Counted from the stretch's first letter, positions 36,182 to 45,188 are shown. The stretch: DNA of 64,000 nucleotides from Prolixibacteraceae bacterium (GCA_019459485.1 JAIBEZ010000024.1:39386-103385); one strand, 5' to 3'. Notes: a model not told the origin generated them from the sequence alone. A program made the numbers and translations.

Positions 36182-36961
36182 TTAAGTCCCCTCTCTTGGA
36201 GGGGATTTAGGGGAGGCTAATTCTTCCAACGCTTTTTGCCTTTCGGCTTCAGCCTGCTCAACCAAACCTGCCCTGAAAATATTTCTTCGCAATGCAGAGC
36301 GTTGGTTCAATGTCGAGATCAAACTGCTGTCCATTGCGAATTCTTTCACCCGATGTTCAGCACCCGGTTCGGCACCAGCCAGCACACCGGTTTCTTTCAG
36401 TCGTGGAAAAATAATGGCCGAAGTCGGGCAGTTTCGCCCGCAAGCCGGACAATTGTTTTTACAGGCCAACGGATTAACTACTTTCAGCTGTTTATTGCCG
36501 AACGTGTAAACACCGAACAAACAGAATTTGAAGCATTTTCCGCAATCGATGCAAAGTGGCTGGTCGATCACCGGATACCAGGCCGGAACATCCAGCCCGC
36601 TTTCTATGGTTGTTTCTGAAGATTTTCCTTCAGTAAATAAAAAATCATTCCGGAGTTTCGATTCAATTTCAGTGACAGAAAGTTCCCTGAAATTCAGAAC
36701 TTCCAATCCCGAAAATTCAAGATCATTCTGCGCCAAAAGACTTTTGATTGCCCGCGGATAACAGGCAACCATTATTTTCCGGTCGTATTTCTGATCGATT
36801 ACCCGGATAAAATCTTTCCGGTTCATTACAATCCCGCAGAAATCGTCCAGCTGATACAAATCAGCATCAAACGATCCAACCATCTTTTTGATCTGGTTCG
36901 ACTTTTCAGAAGAAATTACACCTGCACCACAGTTGCAGAATAGAATACACGATTTACTCAT
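36182..36961 (-). CDS. Two-[4Fe-4S] ferredoxin with an HdrA-like start
   Basis: The 259-residue protein starts CILFCNCGAGVIS, like the N-terminal cysteine-bearing segment of HdrA-type proteins, and continues with an alpha/beta region (about 20-125). The C-terminal half binds two clusters: CIDCGKCFKFC (CX2CX2CX3C) and CKNNCPACGRNCP (CX3CX2CX3CP). It is a likely electron donor for the radical SAM enzyme encoded 142 bp downstream. The last 12 residues, LASPKSPPREGT, are encoded by a C/G-rich hairpin repeat (36185-36216) of a type seen near gene ends in Bacteroidota, so the original C-terminus was probably different. Confidence 0.82.
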   Translation of the reverse strand: MSKSCILFCNCGAGVISSEKSNQIKKMVGSFDADLYQLDDFCGIVMNRKDFIRVIDQKYDRKIMVACYPRAIKSLLAQNDLEFSGLEVLNFRELSVTEIESKLRNDFLFTEGKSSETTIESGLDVPAWYPVIDQPLCIDCGKCFKFCLFGVYTFGNKQLKVVNPLACKNNCPACGRNCPTSAIIFPRLKETGVLAGAEPGAEHRVKEFAMDSSLISTLNQRSALRRNIFRAGLVEQAEAERQKALEELASPKSPPREGT

Positions 36962-36999
36962 AGGAATTAAGCCGATTTTGGAATCCAGTTTAAATAAAC

Positions 37000-37007
37000 C
37001 AAAAATA
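37000..37007 (-). promoter_or_regulatory. Candidate -7 box for the ferredoxin/radical SAM/prenyl synthase operon
   Basis: Minus-strand TATTTTTG matches TAnnTTTG exactly; the leader to the ferredoxin ATG (36961) would be about 32 nt. The -33 region is weak. Confidence 0.45.
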
Positions 37008-37203
37008 GTTCCTACTGAAAAGCAGATTGTCGGTTAAAATGATCTCATTAACAAACATTAGATAAATCGAAGGAAGTCCAGATTTACCCAAACTGCGAAA
37101 AGAAAAGTTTTTAGCCTTGGAAGGATGTAAAAAAGTGTTCAGTCGCAGTTTCCAGTCACAAAGCTTGCACCTATGAACACTGTGACTGAACACTGCCAAC
37201 TTC

Positions 37204-39108
37204 CTAAGTCGGAGGATGCAGCCTTTTTTGAAACCAGATACGCACCGACTTCATTTTTTCCAACTGGCTGGCAGGTACACGGCGCTTGCAAGTGGAGCGT
37301 TCTTCGCTATTTTCTGGCGCTCCCCAGCGGATTTCGGCGCCATCGTTCGGATTGTAAGCCATTTCAAAAGCATCGCGCCTCTTCAGTAGCTCGCTAATCG
37401 TCAGCACTTGTTCAGTTCCATTGCTTCGGGTATAGGTAATAGAAAGTTCAGTCAATTTCTTATTCATGAGTTCCTGTAAATTTCCTTTCACCTTTTCAGG
37501 AGATTGCAGCATGGGTATTTTATAATCGTCGGGTGAGCGCATTACTTTGTCCGGAAAATCGAGCACCGCGTCCATCGCGATTAACAGGCGCAGATCGCGG
37601 TTGGGAGTCGAAAAATCTTCCCAGACACCACCTGTCTGAAACACTCCCGCAGCCCTGCCCGGCATCGGAATAACAGTTCCGGGATGCGCTTTCATATATT
37701 TTTCGCCATTCTCTACCGATGTGACCCTCACCACCAGTTGTTCGTGCAGCGCCTTGATCAAATCAAGCATGGCCATTTCCGGATCAAGCGGTTCCGGATT
37801 AATAATCTGTTCCATTTCGTGATAAAATGCATTACTTTCCATTCCCTTTTGCTGAATCGAAAATGGTAACAGTCCCGATTCCGGGATGATCTCTTCTGTT
37901 TTTAAAAGCCTGAGTTTGCCATCAGTTACAACAATCGGACGAAAAGATTTAAAACCGGGTTCACCGATCACTTCCTTTTCATTTGTATTGAATAAAAAAT
38001 TCCCTTTCCAGAAACGTTTGATCCCGACAGTGCCGTCAGGCTGCGCGTCAACAGAAAGTAGCACGCCCGGGTTGTCGTCTGTTTGAGGCACCTGACCAAC
38101 CAAAATAAGCGTGTGCCCATACGGATCGGCATATACTATTCCGGGGCGAATAGCCTCCCTGCTAAGGGCAACAAGATAATAATCCGAGTTTTCGTTGCTC
38201 AGCGAAGTACGGGCAGTTCCTGAATGAACTCCATTCGCCACCATCCGCATAAAGGCATTGAATTTTTGAGTCGGATCAGATTTCGACAGAATAGCCTCAT
38301 TCGTTTTCCACTGTCCGGTTTTTGGCGAACGTCCCAAACCTCCACGATCGCTCAGATGGTACCCGAACGGAAGTCCCAGTTTCCATGCAAAATAAGCGCG
38401 CAGAAAAAATGGATTGTCGGCACAGTCAGGTTCCATTAACACTTTAACTTTTCCGTTTGCGTCATCCTCGCCCAACGAGAGATGGTTGTATAGAAAATTC
38501 AGTTCCTGACTCTGGGTAATTTCGTTCAGCGCACCCCACGACGAGCGTTCATCGGCTCCCTGAAACAAAGCATTTACCCAAGCCGAGTACAATGCTTCGG
38601 CTTTGCTGTCCCAGCCCTTTTTAGTTTTCCAAACGGCTTTTGATGCTGATATTGCCGGTTTTTCGGTCACCAAAAAATCAAGTTGCTCCGTAGTATTTCG
38701 GGTTTTTAAAGTAATCCGGTATTCTCCCTCTGTTCCGGCTACAAATTCGTCAATACGCCAGAAAGGCAATCCTTCCCCACCCCGGCTTTTCGCAGTTTCT
38801 ATTTCTCCGGAAGGACTGTTCACTGTAATTTTCGCTTTCCTAATACTTTTACTGCCTGTTACCATCACGCGGAATATTTGCCCCGGACGGGGATTTTCAG
38901 GAGAAACCAAAATGGCATTTACAATCTGTAAATCGCCCGATTCATCAGGCTCTTCGACGGACACGACCGTGGAATCCGAAGTGGTTTTACTTTTATCTCC
39001 GGCAGCGCGATTGCCGCAGGAGAATATCCCGATAAAAATCGCTGCTATTGAGATCGTTCTCAGCAACGAACCAAGGGTAATTCCTGACATATTATTTTTT
39101 GCTTTCAT
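37204..39108 (-). CDS. Large lipoprotein, possible Cys/His hydrolase or transglutaminase-like
   Basis: The 634-residue protein has a lipoprotein signal peptide with lipobox IFSC (lipid cysteine 31) and an acidic linker. An Ig-like domain (about 60-150, PRPGQIFRVMVTGSKSI) is followed by a larger region. A cysteine in EPDCADNPFFLRAYFAWKLG (C229) and a histidine in ADPYGHTLILVG (H332) have the spacing and context of a papain-like or transglutaminase-like Cys/His pair. I do not recognise a named family. It has its own -7 box 9 bp before the ATG and lies 242 bp upstream of the ferredoxin gene, on the same strand as the isoprenoid-type locus. Membership of that pathway is unproved. Confidence 0.6.
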   Translation of the reverse strand: MKAKNNMSGITLGSLLRTISIAAIFIGIFSCGNRAAGDKSKTTSDSTVVSVEEPDESGDLQIVNAILVSPENPRPGQIFRVMVTGSKSIRKAKITVNSPSGEIETAKSRGGEGLPFWRIDEFVAGTEGEYRITLKTRNTTEQLDFLVTEKPAISASKAVWKTKKGWDSKAEALYSAWVNALFQGADERSSWGALNEITQSQELNFLYNHLSLGEDDANGKVKVLMEPDCADNPFFLRAYFAWKLGLPFGYHLSDRGGLGRSPKTGQWKTNEAILSKSDPTQKFNAFMRMVANGVHSGTARTSLSNENSDYYLVALSREAIRPGIVYADPYGHTLILVGQVPQTDDNPGVLLSVDAQPDGTVGIKRFWKGNFLFNTNEKEVIGEPGFKSFRPIVVTDGKLRLLKTEEIIPESGLLPFSIQQKGMESNAFYHEMEQIINPEPLDPEMAMLDLIKALHEQLVVRVTSVENGEKYMKAHPGTVIPMPGRAAGVFQTGGVWEDFSTPNRDLRLLIAMDAVLDFPDKVMRSPDDYKIPMLQSPEKVKGNLQELMNKKLTELSITYTRSNGTEQVLTISELLKRRDAFEMAYNPNDGAEIRWGAPENSEERSTCKRRVPASQLEKMKSVRIWFQKRLHPPT

Positions 39109-39116
39109 TTGGGCGT

Positions 39117-39124
39117 CAAAGATA
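39117..39124 (-). promoter_or_regulatory. Candidate -7 box of the large lipoprotein gene
   Basis: Minus-strand TATCTTTG is a perfect TAnnTTTG match directly ahead of ATG 39108. It predicts a nearly leaderless transcript, as at miaA. Confidence 0.5.
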
Positions 39125-39312
39125 AACGGAAAACGGTTACAGTTGAGTTTATAAGTTCATCGTTTCTTGCAGATTCCAGGTTCATCGTTAGAAAACAGCA
39201 TTTACCTTCTATATAACTGCTTTTTCAAGATCGTTTCTATTACGTCCGAAAGGTGTTCAATGCTTTGTTCAGCGTCATATCGCGGACGTCTTTCATCATT
39301 TATTTTCTATTT

Positions 39313-39342
39313 CTACAAATATTTCGCACCTCTGGTGCTGCG
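39313..39342. repeat. REP-like hairpin unit, family 1
   Basis: CTACAAATATTTCG is followed by a hairpin (GCACC/GGTGC, TCT loop). Its reverse complement has the tail GAAATATTTGTAG that is shared by the four-unit cluster at 53871-54032. ACGTCCG/CGGACGT, a 7-bp inverted pair, lies just upstream (39242-39289). Confidence 0.75.
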
Positions 39343-39419
39343 AAATGTTGCCTTTGTGTTAATTCAGCCTTGTTTTCAGGAGTTTAAAAACCAAACTAAT
39401 TTCGGTAAGAAAATTAAAT

Positions 39420-39427
39420 TACCTTTG
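39420..39427 (+). promoter_or_regulatory. Candidate -7 box of the DEAD-box helicase gene
   Basis: TACCTTTG is a perfect TAnnTTTG match. The leader would be about 115 nt, with small stems such as GCCTG/CAGG and CAGC/GCTG; long leaders are common for cold-inducible helicase genes. The 39109-39419 part of the gap holds only the REP-like unit and no reading frame. Confidence 0.5.
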
Positions 39428-39548
39428 CGCCCAGATTTTAGGGGTCGGTTAATTTCCTTTTTGCCTGGTTTAAGGCAGGAGCATCTAACTGTCTCCTTCC
39501 ATTAACAGGGTCAGCGTTTTGCTGATTCACAATTTAAAAGGAATTAAT

Positions 39549-41354
39549 ATGACATTTGAAGAAACTGGCCTAAAGCCGGAAATCTTAAAGGCGATCGCTG
39601 AAATGGGATTCGAAAATCCTACGCCTATTCAGGAGCAGACCATCTCGCACCTGATTTCATCAACCAATGATTTAGTGGCTTTGGCCCAAACCGGAACCGG
39701 CAAAACCGCCGCATTCGGACTCCCGGTTATCAACAATACCTCGATGCAAATCAAAGAGGTTCAGACGTTAATTTTGTGTCCAACCCGTGAGTTGTGTCTG
39801 CAGATCACCCGCGACATGGATAAATACTCGAAATACATTCCCGGGTTTAAAACCATTCCGGTTTATGGCGGCGCCGACATTACCAAACAAATCAGGGAAC
39901 TGAGAGCCGGAGGGCAAGTTGTTGTTGGTACTCCCGGACGTGTGCACGATTTGATCCGCCGTAAAATGCTGAACATCTCTGCAATTCGCTGGCTGATTCT
40001 TGATGAAGCGGACGAAATGCTGACAATGGGATTTAAGGAAGAATTGGATGCTATTTTGTCAACCACTCCAAAAGAAAAACAGACACTGTTGTTCTCGGCT
40101 ACCATGCCAACCGAAATTGCCTCCATGAAATCCAATTATCTTAAAGATGCGATTGAAATTTCAGTAGGAAAAAGAAATGCAGGCGCCGAAAACGTTGAGC
40201 ACCATTATTACATGGTTCAGGCCAAAGATAAATACGAAACATTAAAACGTATTGCTGATAATTATCCCGACTGTTATGCGATTGTTTTCTGCCGCACCCG
40301 AATGGAAACCCGCGATGTGGCCGAACAATTTATGGCCGACGGATACAATGCCGATGCTTTGCACGGCGATCTTTCACAGGCTCAACGCGACCAGGTAATG
40401 GCCCGTTTCCGCGGAAAACAACTGCAAATGCTGGTTGCAACCGATGTGGCTGCACGCGGACTGGATGTAACAGAACTGACCCATGTAATTAACTACTCAT
40501 TGCCTGATGATCATGAGGTATATATTCACCGTAGCGGACGTACCGGAAGAGCTGGAAAAAGCGGTATTTCTGTTTCAATCATTAACCTGAAAGAAACAGG
40601 CCGTTTGAAACAAATTGAAAAAATTGCACGGAAGAAATTCGAACGAAAAATGGTTCCGGGCGGAGACGAAATCTGTGAAAAACAATTGTTTCACCTGATT
40701 GACCGTGTACAAAACGTTGAAATCAACCAAACTCAGATTGAAAAATACCTTCCGCAAATTCTTGAAAAATTTGAAGGAATGAGCCATGACGATATCGTTA
40801 AACATTTTGTATCGCTCGAATTCAACCAATTGCTTGATTATTACAAAAATTCACGCGACCTGAACGTGAGGACTGACGCATCGCGCGATTCGTTCCAACG
40901 CAGCGATCGCGGAAGCGACCGTGACCGTGGTGGCGATCGTATGAATTTCACCAAATTGTTTATCAACGCCGGAAAAAAACAAAACCTGAACGCATCAGGA
41001 TTGATCGGGCTGATCAACCAATACTCAAGCCGCAGGAATGTTGAAATCGGCAAAATTGATATTCAGCGTAAATTCTCCTTTTTCGAAATTGACAGCAGCT
41101 TCGAAAAGGACCTTGTAAATGCCATGAACAACGAGGTAATTGAAGGCCATGTTATCAATATTGGTAAGGTTGAATCGACTGCCGACATGCAACCACGCGA
41201 AGGCGGATCATTCCGCAGAGAAGGCGGCGGCGGATACAACGGCGGTGGTGGATATGCCGGCGGACGTCGTGAAGGCCGCAGAGAACCTGCATTTAGCGAT
41301 CGCGGTGACAGAGGCGGCGACCGCGGAGATCGTCCAAGACGTAGAAGAAACTAA
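39549..41354 (+). CDS. deaD: DEAD-box RNA helicase, DeaD/CsdA type
   Basis: The 601-residue protein has all DEAD-box motifs: the Q motif FENPTPIQEQT, Walker A AQTGTGKTAAFG, PTRELC, TPGR, DEAD, SAT, and HRSGRTGRAG. Residues about 455-555 form a DbpA-type RNA-binding domain (FTKLFINAGKKQNLNASGLI), and the tail is rich in Gly and Arg (RGG-like). It unwinds structured RNA in ribosome assembly and cold adaptation. The ATG at 39549 (MTFEETGL) is chosen over one ten codons upstream, because it matches the family start. It is followed by a 20-bp-stem terminator. Confidence 0.93.
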   Translation: MTFEETGLKPEILKAIAEMGFENPTPIQEQTISHLISSTNDLVALAQTGTGKTAAFGLPVINNTSMQIKEVQTLILCPTRELCLQITRDMDKYSKYIPGFKTIPVYGGADITKQIRELRAGGQVVVGTPGRVHDLIRRKMLNISAIRWLILDEADEMLTMGFKEELDAILSTTPKEKQTLLFSATMPTEIASMKSNYLKDAIEISVGKRNAGAENVEHHYYMVQAKDKYETLKRIADNYPDCYAIVFCRTRMETRDVAEQFMADGYNADALHGDLSQAQRDQVMARFRGKQLQMLVATDVAARGLDVTELTHVINYSLPDDHEVYIHRSGRTGRAGKSGISVSIINLKETGRLKQIEKIARKKFERKMVPGGDEICEKQLFHLIDRVQNVEINQTQIEKYLPQILEKFEGMSHDDIVKHFVSLEFNQLLDYYKNSRDLNVRTDASRDSFQRSDRGSDRDRGGDRMNFTKLFINAGKKQNLNASGLIGLINQYSSRRNVEIGKIDIQRKFSFFEIDSSFEKDLVNAMNNEVIEGHVINIGKVESTADMQPREGGSFRREGGGGYNGGGGYAGGRREGRREPAFSDRGDRGGDRGDRPRRRRN

Positions 41355-41396
41355 AATATAGATAGTTCCCTGTCTCTTCCGGCAGGCGGACAAATT

Positions 41397-41443
41397 AAAA
41401 GTTCCAAATTTCAGGTTGAGTTGACCTGAAATTTGGAACTTTT
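41397..41443. terminator. Bidirectional terminator after deaD, built from heptamers
   Basis: AAAAGTTCCAAATTTCAGGT and its perfect 20-bp complement flank a 7-nt loop; T-runs end it on both strands. The arms are made of the same 7-mers (AGTTCCA, AATTTCA) that form arrays elsewhere. Confidence 0.88.
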
Positions 41444-41493
41444 GTTTTGATTAGCTGCACACCCTGAGATTTAGGTGAGAAATAGAAGGCGCG

Positions 41494-41850
41494 TTAATAT
41501 TCCTGAATTAATACTTCGGTTGAAATATGCATCTGTTTATTAATTTTACGAATCATATCTAAAGACAACTTTCTCTTTTTTCCCAATATTTCAGTTACAC
41601 GACTTCTGAATCCAATTACGTCAGCCAAATCTTTCGGTTTATAATTCATTTGCTCCATTCGAAACTTAATGGCTTCAATCGGGTCTGGCAAATCAATCGG
41701 ATAATGAATTTTCTCATAATTATCAATTAACAATGACAACAAATCCAATTCGTCTCCTTCTGTTGTTCCCGATTCGGCATCAAATATAACTTCAAGTCTT
41801 GTTAGTGCCTTGTTATATTCCTCTTCTGTTTTTATTACTTTATATTCCAT
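41494..41850 (-). CDS. HigA-type antitoxin, orphan
   Basis: The 118-residue protein has an N-terminal region typical of the HigA family (TEEEYNKALTRLEVIFDAESG and GDELDLLSLLIDNYE) and a C-terminal helix-turn-helix of Xre type (MNYKPKDLADVIGFRSRVTE followed by KRKLSLDMIRKI). The family normally follows a HigB-type RNase toxin gene. The 300 bp upstream (41851-42146) contain no HigB frame or recognisable remnant. The inner ATG at 41850 is preferred, as it fits the family N-terminus. It may act as a stand-alone repressor. Confidence 0.82.
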   Translation of the reverse strand: MEYKVIKTEEEYNKALTRLEVIFDAESGTTEGDELDLLSLLIDNYEKIHYPIDLPDPIEAIKFRMEQMNYKPKDLADVIGFRSRVTEILGKKRKLSLDMIRKINKQMHISTEVLIQEY

Positions 41851-42146
41851 AATTCCGGGCCACATTACTTGCATATTTATATTTTGTGTTTCTAATCACA
41901 ATTCTTCAATTTCTTTTCAAAGTTACCAGAAATTGGTATTGAGATCATGTTGCGTTTCTATTTTTTTAGTTTCCTGCTAACGAATCACTAAAACCAGATG
42001 ACTTCGTCTGTTTTTGATTTTAAATCACTTGTTAAAAAGTGCGGGTTTCATCCGCACTAACGGCCGCAAACTATTGAGTAAATCCCAAGGATCAGGGCAG
42101 GATAATTATAAAAATACTAAACTATATTCAGGCTCTTTTTTGAAAT

Positions 42147-43250
42147 TTATTGACAATAAGTTTTCATCAGCGTGTAAGCCTCTTCGTTGCCTAGCTCTCC
42201 TGATTTGCTTAAATCTTCGCAAGCACCTGTTTTATCTCCCAGTTTATATTTTGCTTGCGCTCTGATATAGTAAGAATTTGATGAATTTGGATTGAGTTCT
42301 AGTGCTTTTGATGAATCATTTATTGTACCCTTATAATCCCCCAATTTTAATTTGACTTCGCCACGGCTATCATAAGCCACATAATTGTCGGATCTATAAA
42401 GAATTGCTTTATTTATGAACGCTAAGGCATCTTTAGTGTTTCCTTTCATGAAGTAACTCCATCCAAGATTATTATTGGCCATAGAATGTTCTGGATTGAT
42501 TTCTAAAACCTTCTTTAAATCATTAATCACGCCAATATTATCATTGAGTTCTGATTTGACTCGACTTCTTCCAAAATAGCCATCAACTATTTGAGGCTGT
42601 AGTAAAATAACTTTATTGAAATCCTTCATTGCTTCCATATATTTCCCAATTTCAATATAAATCCATCCCCTTTCATCATAAAAAGAATATTCATTTCCGA
42701 TCAATTCAATAGTCTTTCCGTATTCAAAAATTGCTCTGTCGAAATTTTGTTTTGCAGAATAAATTCTAGCTTGAATCAAATGACCGTCAAGATTATCTGG
42801 AAAGAAGTATGAAAAAGTTATGATATCCTTTAGTGCATGATCTAATTCATTAATACCAGCATACGCGATTCCCCTTCCAAAATAAGCTTGATTTAAGTCA
42901 GGATTTTGATTTAAAGCTTTATCAAAATTATAAATGGCAAGCGTGTAATTTTTTCCTTTTAAAGCATCATTCGCCTTTTCATAATAAATATTCGCTGATT
43001 CTACCGAATTATTTTGTAATGATTTACCGGTTTCATTATAATTTTTCTGACCAGAATTGCTATGTTCGATAGACGGTACTAATTGATCTGATTGTTTTAG
43101 TAGAGGTGATAAATCCAAGTAGGGATTATCCTTAAGATTACTGGGTTTTGCAAACTCAATAGGCAATGCTTCATACACATTTTGTGAATAGGAAGAAATA
43201 ACCGGAAATAGTGCTATAAGAAGTAAAAAAGTTAAAATTATTTTTTTCAT
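42147..43250 (-). CDS. Exported TPR-repeat protein
   Basis: The 367-residue protein has a signal peptide (about 1-23, ending SSYSQ). About eight tetratricopeptide repeats follow from residue 85, for example ALKGKNYTLAIYNFDKALNQ, YFGRGIAYAGINELDHALKD and ANNNLGWSYFMKGNTKDALA, with small residues at the helix-packing positions. TPR domains bind other proteins; the partner is unknown. It is the first of a set of small minus-strand genes with lower GC appearance than the core regions. Confidence 0.87.
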   Translation of the reverse strand: MKKIILTFLLLIALFPVISSYSQNVYEALPIEFAKPSNLKDNPYLDLSPLLKQSDQLVPSIEHSNSGQKNYNETGKSLQNNSVESANIYYEKANDALKGKNYTLAIYNFDKALNQNPDLNQAYFGRGIAYAGINELDHALKDIITFSYFFPDNLDGHLIQARIYSAKQNFDRAIFEYGKTIELIGNEYSFYDERGWIYIEIGKYMEAMKDFNKVILLQPQIVDGYFGRSRVKSELNDNIGVINDLKKVLEINPEHSMANNNLGWSYFMKGNTKDALAFINKAILYRSDNYVAYDSRGEVKLKLGDYKGTINDSSKALELNPNSSNSYYIRAQAKYKLGDKTGACEDLSKSGELGNEEAYTLMKTYCQ

Positions 43251-43327
43251 AATGAATATTTAAACTGTATAATAATCGACTAAAAAAGTCTTTCTAAATC
43301 TTTTTAGTAAAAAAAATCATGTTTGTC

Positions 43328-43534
43328 TTAATCAAACTTTTCTAAAGTATCTTGATGAAATGTCTTTTTCACAAACCTATTTTCTTTATCGCTGTAATAT
43401 TCACATACAACATCAGTATCACTTTCGGTACTCTCTTTTAAGTTCTTATTCAAGTAATTTTGATAGCCTTTCACGGTCATTATTGGACTTCCTGAAATAA
43501 GGCGAACTTTATCACCTATGTTAAATTTTTTCAT
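43328..43534 (-). CDS. YodC-like (DUF2158) small protein
   Basis: The 68-residue protein matches DUF2158: MKKFNIGDKVRLISGSPIMTV at the start, with the family GD-V-L-SGSP-MTV pattern, then CEYYSDKENRFVKKTFHQDTL. Function is unknown. ATG 43534 is used rather than a GTG one codon upstream. It follows the 123-residue gene after 14 bp. Confidence 0.72.
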   Translation of the reverse strand: MKKFNIGDKVRLISGSPIMTVKGYQNYLNKNLKESTESDTDVVCEYYSDKENRFVKKTFHQDTLEKFD

Positions 43535-43548
43535 CACTAGTTTATAGG

Positions 43549-43920
43549 TTAAAAATTAAAATATACAGGGTAACCTGCAAGACACGAACATTTATATTCA
43601 TATTTTTCTGCTACGACCTCACCGTCGAAGGATTTATTAACTTTCGAAACAATGCTACCAATAATTTCAATCCACTGGAATCCTGCATCATATGAAATTA
43701 TTTCAATTTTTTCTTCACCAAAACTGGGTTGTATAACTTTAATTTTGAGTGGAACTTTCTCCCAGCCGTTAATGCCTTTTTTGTACCCATTTACTCGAAA
43801 CTCCTGCTCTTGGAGACCAACATTTGCAATGTTCGTCTCCAAAATTTCAATCGTTTGTTTGCCATTACTTTGGAGAACAGCAAACAGTACAGCTAATGCA
43901 AACAGAAAATATTTTTTCAT
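43549..43920 (-). CDS. Hypothetical exported protein
   Basis: The 123-residue protein has a clear signal peptide (about 1-20, FALAVLFAVLQSNG) and a mature part with alternating strands, ending in CSCLAGYPVYFNF with two cysteines close together. I recognise no family. It lies directly upstream of the DUF2158 gene on the same strand. The 255-bp gap before it (43921-44175) shows no gene. Confidence 0.6.
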   Translation of the reverse strand: MKKYFLFALAVLFAVLQSNGKQTIEILETNIANVGLQEQEFRVNGYKKGINGWEKVPLKIKVIQPSFGEEKIEIISYDAGFQWIEIIGSIVSKVNKSFDGEVVAEKYEYKCSCLAGYPVYFNF

Positions 43921-44175
43921 TAAAGTAAAAATTAATAATTCCCCTACTCATTAGGCTTTTCGGTATCGCCTCGTTTTTTTGAGTGGATTCTGGCTCCACT
44001 TTTGGATTGTTTTTTTTGTAATTCTATTTGTAAAACGTTAGTTCTCGAAAAAACTCTAGCATTGCTATATTTACTTCATAATAAGAAGTAAGTAACTTGC
44101 AAAACACACTGCTACCCTACATAAAAACGATACAATATTTTTTTGATTCAATTTCCGTAACTAAAAATACCATGG

Positions 44176-44550
44176 CTATTTAATATTCTGTACTTTAAGA
44201 AAATTGTCAACTTCTTCTTCAGATAGACTCAAGTCCAATAACTCCTGTCTAAAGCTATCCTTTTGCCAAGATTCCAAAATTTCCTCATGAATTTTCATGA
44301 GAAAATCTCTAGGGTTGTCAATTCCTAAGCTTTTTAGTTTTTCGAGTTTTGACCAATATTGGTCAGTGTACATTTTCCATTTTTCCTGTATTTCTTGATT
44401 TGATAAAGCAATTACAGATAGTCTAGTGAATTTTAATTCATTATGTGACTCGATTAGAAAATCCTCCCAAGAACCAAACGCGATTGATATTTTATTCTTT
44501 AAGCTTTTTTCGATCCAACCAAATTTGGAAATGTTTGTTTTAATCATCAT
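44176..44550 (-). CDS. Hypothetical protein
   Basis: The 124-residue protein is soluble, charged and mostly helical by composition, with LSEEEVDNFLKV at the C-terminus. No known domain was recognised. It is flanked by gaps of 255 and 434 bp and shares the AT-rich look of this accessory stretch. It is kept as a gene because the frame is long for such a region and starts with tandem ATG codons. Confidence 0.5.
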   Translation of the reverse strand: MMIKTNISKFGWIEKSLKNKISIAFGSWEDFLIESHNELKFTRLSVIALSNQEIQEKWKMYTDQYWSKLEKLKSLGIDNPRDFLMKIHEEILESWQKDSFRQELLDLSLSEEEVDNFLKVQNIK

Positions 44551-44984
44551 AGATGTGTTTTAAGTTTAAAATCAATTCATTGTAAAAATATAGATTTGTA
44601 TAATTGACGCTCATTGGATAAAAAAGAAACACCTTTATATACCCAATCTTTTAGATATATCGAGACAACTTAAAATAAATTAAACTTGTTAAAATACTGA
44701 AGAATGCAGGTCAATTTAAAGGCAAATGAAGTGTTGGAAATAAAAAAGATCAGCCTTTCAATTGGGCTCGTTCGAGCGCTTATCCGGAGTTTACATATTT
44801 TTCAGATTTAGTCTCTCAAATGTAAACATAACTGTATGCCCCGCAAGGAAAAAGGAGTATTTATTTTTTGTACGGTATTCAGGAGTAAAAAAGAAGCTTG
44901 GGAGAAGGGAGAAAGGGAGATAAAAACCGGGGTTACTTTAGCCCAACAATAAACAAGAGAATGGAAGTCAAAATAAAAAGAACA
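44551..44984. other. 434-bp gap without a recognised gene
   Basis: I see no frame with family features and no convincing toxin remnant downstream of the DUF2281 gene. A plus-strand 35-codon frame from 44704 is judged accidental. Confidence 0.5.
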
Positions 44985-45188
44985 TTACATGTAATCTTTA
45001 AAATCATCCAATGGTTCATCAAAATCAGGTGAGATATAAATCTGGCCTTCCGCACATCCAAATTTTGGGTGCTTCTTCTTTATTTCCTTCTTCCTTTTGC
45101 TCAATAAGAAATCAATAAAATCATTTACCTCTGATTTTAAATCAGTTGGCAAATGATTAATTTTTATGAATAATTCAATCGGTTCCAT
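44985..45188 (-). CDS. DUF2281-type antitoxin, orphan
   Basis: The 67-residue protein resembles DUF2281/VapB-like antitoxins: EVNDFIDFLLSKRKKE in the first half and the C-terminal FGCAEGQIYISPDFDEPLDDF, which matches the conserved GxxKGxIxxxxDFDxPLxDF pattern. Such genes usually precede a PIN-domain VapC toxin gene. The following 430 bp on this strand hold no such gene. It begins 22 bp after the yebC stop on the same strand, so it may be transcribed with yebC. Confidence 0.72.
   Translation of the reverse strand: MEPIELFIKINHLPTDLKSEVNDFIDFLLSKRKKEIKKKHPKFGCAEGQIYISPDFDEPLDDFKDYM

Noticed and set aside
39167..39505. A 112-codon frame upstream of deaD
   Set aside because: It covers the REP-like unit, the 7-bp inverted pair and the likely promoter and leader of deaD; the product has no recognisable features.
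41851..42146. HigB toxin gene upstream of the HigA-type antitoxin
   Set aside because: No frame of suitable length or HigB-like motif was found on the minus strand; only short interrupted frames are present.
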